Source: CALFMR01 sp035550595 (GTDB lineage Bacteria > Acidobacteriota > Vicinamibacteria > Vicinamibacterales > SCN-69-37). Taken from it: 22,818 bases of DNA. Each line of letters begins with the position of its first letter. Position 1 is the first letter of the stretch. This document shows, piece by piece, positions 22,629 through 22,818 of the stretch. Made by a program: the position numbers and the translations under genes. The DNA lies in contig DASZOV010000087.1 in the NCBI GenBank assembly GCA_035550595.1, positions 1-22,818 on the forward strand, written 5' to 3'. Below the pieces are notes generated by a model. That model was not told the origin of the DNA. It saw nothing but the letters and a program-made list of their open reading frames with translations, and searched no databases.

Positions 22629-22818
22629 TGGTCAAGCCTCACGGCTGATTAGTATCGGTTAGCTTCACGCCTCGCGGCGTGTCCACACCCGACCTATCGA
22701 CCTGGTCATCTTCCAGGTGCCTTCAGGGATCTTGCGATCCAGGGAGATCTCATCTCGTGGAGGGTTTCACGCTTAGATGCTTTCAGCGTTTCTCCCGTCC
22801 GCACATAGCTACCGAGCG
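22629..22818 (-). rRNA. rrl: 23S ribosomal RNA, 3' end (partial)
   Basis: The last 190 or so bases of 23S rRNA on the minus strand, running off the right edge. The minus strand shows the highly conserved AAGCATCTAAGCGTGAAACC, the GAAGATGACCAGGTCGATAG block and the 3' terminal CCGATACTAATCAGCCGTGA followed by GGCTTGACCA. The exact 3' end near 22629 is an estimate by similarity to other bacteria. The rest of 23S and, normally, 16S lie to the right, outside the window. Confidence 0.96.

Overview
The window looks like chromosomal DNA from a high-GC member of the Acidobacteriota, most likely class Vicinamibacteria. This is inferred from a VWFA-related protein of the acidobacterial type, a very large TonB-dependent receptor of the carboxypeptidase-regulatory/acidobacterial type, the high GC content and the style of the intergenic repeats. 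The partial 23S rRNA at the right edge could settle the taxonomy. No phage, transposase, CRISPR array or tRNA was seen.

Layout, left to right. (1) The 3' end of succinate dehydrogenase iron-sulfur subunit, then a repeat-bearing spacer. (2) A plus-strand run: a stand-alone flavodiiron-like (ODP) metallo-beta-lactamase-fold protein, an ECF sigma factor, its zinc-finger anti-sigma factor (ATGA overlap) and a secreted protein of unknown function. (3) A minus-strand Uma2-family nuclease-like protein, divergent from an 841-residue CPA1 Na+/H+ antiporter with a C-terminal cyclic-nucleotide-binding domain. (4) A 49-residue minus-strand gene and a divergent YpfJ-type membrane zinc metallopeptidase. 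(5) A tight minus-strand msrB-msrA-CDF cation transporter operon: methionine sulfoxide repair plus metal efflux. (6) A plus-strand pair: a membrane-anchored protein of unknown function translationally coupled (GTGA) to a patatin-like phospholipase. (7) A long minus-strand run read right to left: OmpR-type response regulator, histidine kinase, secreted Xaa-Pro aminopeptidase, TonB-dependent receptor, VWFA-domain secreted protein. The first three are tightly coupled. The set plausibly senses and exploits extracellular proline-rich peptides, but that role is inferred. (8) A DUF4160 gene facing the end of an rRNA operon (23S 3' end, 5S and a clear intrinsic terminator, all on the minus strand).

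The most unusual structure is not a gene. The left 8.1 kb carries a dispersed family of degenerate heptamer repeats (GAA[G/C]NNN and, in one place, GTTCNNN). Most begin with TCAA[G/C]TT just after, or inside, the stop codon of the upstream gene and run in that gene's transcription direction. In two genes (the antiporter and the CDF transporter) the repeat itself supplies the stop codon, and in the CDF also the last residues. This suggests a short mobile or amplifying element targeted to gene 3' ends. Gly/Arg/Phe-rich tracts in three neighbouring envelope proteins (kinase sensor, TonB receptor, VWFA protein) are a second pattern worth checking.

All family calls come from reading motifs by eye; no database search was run.
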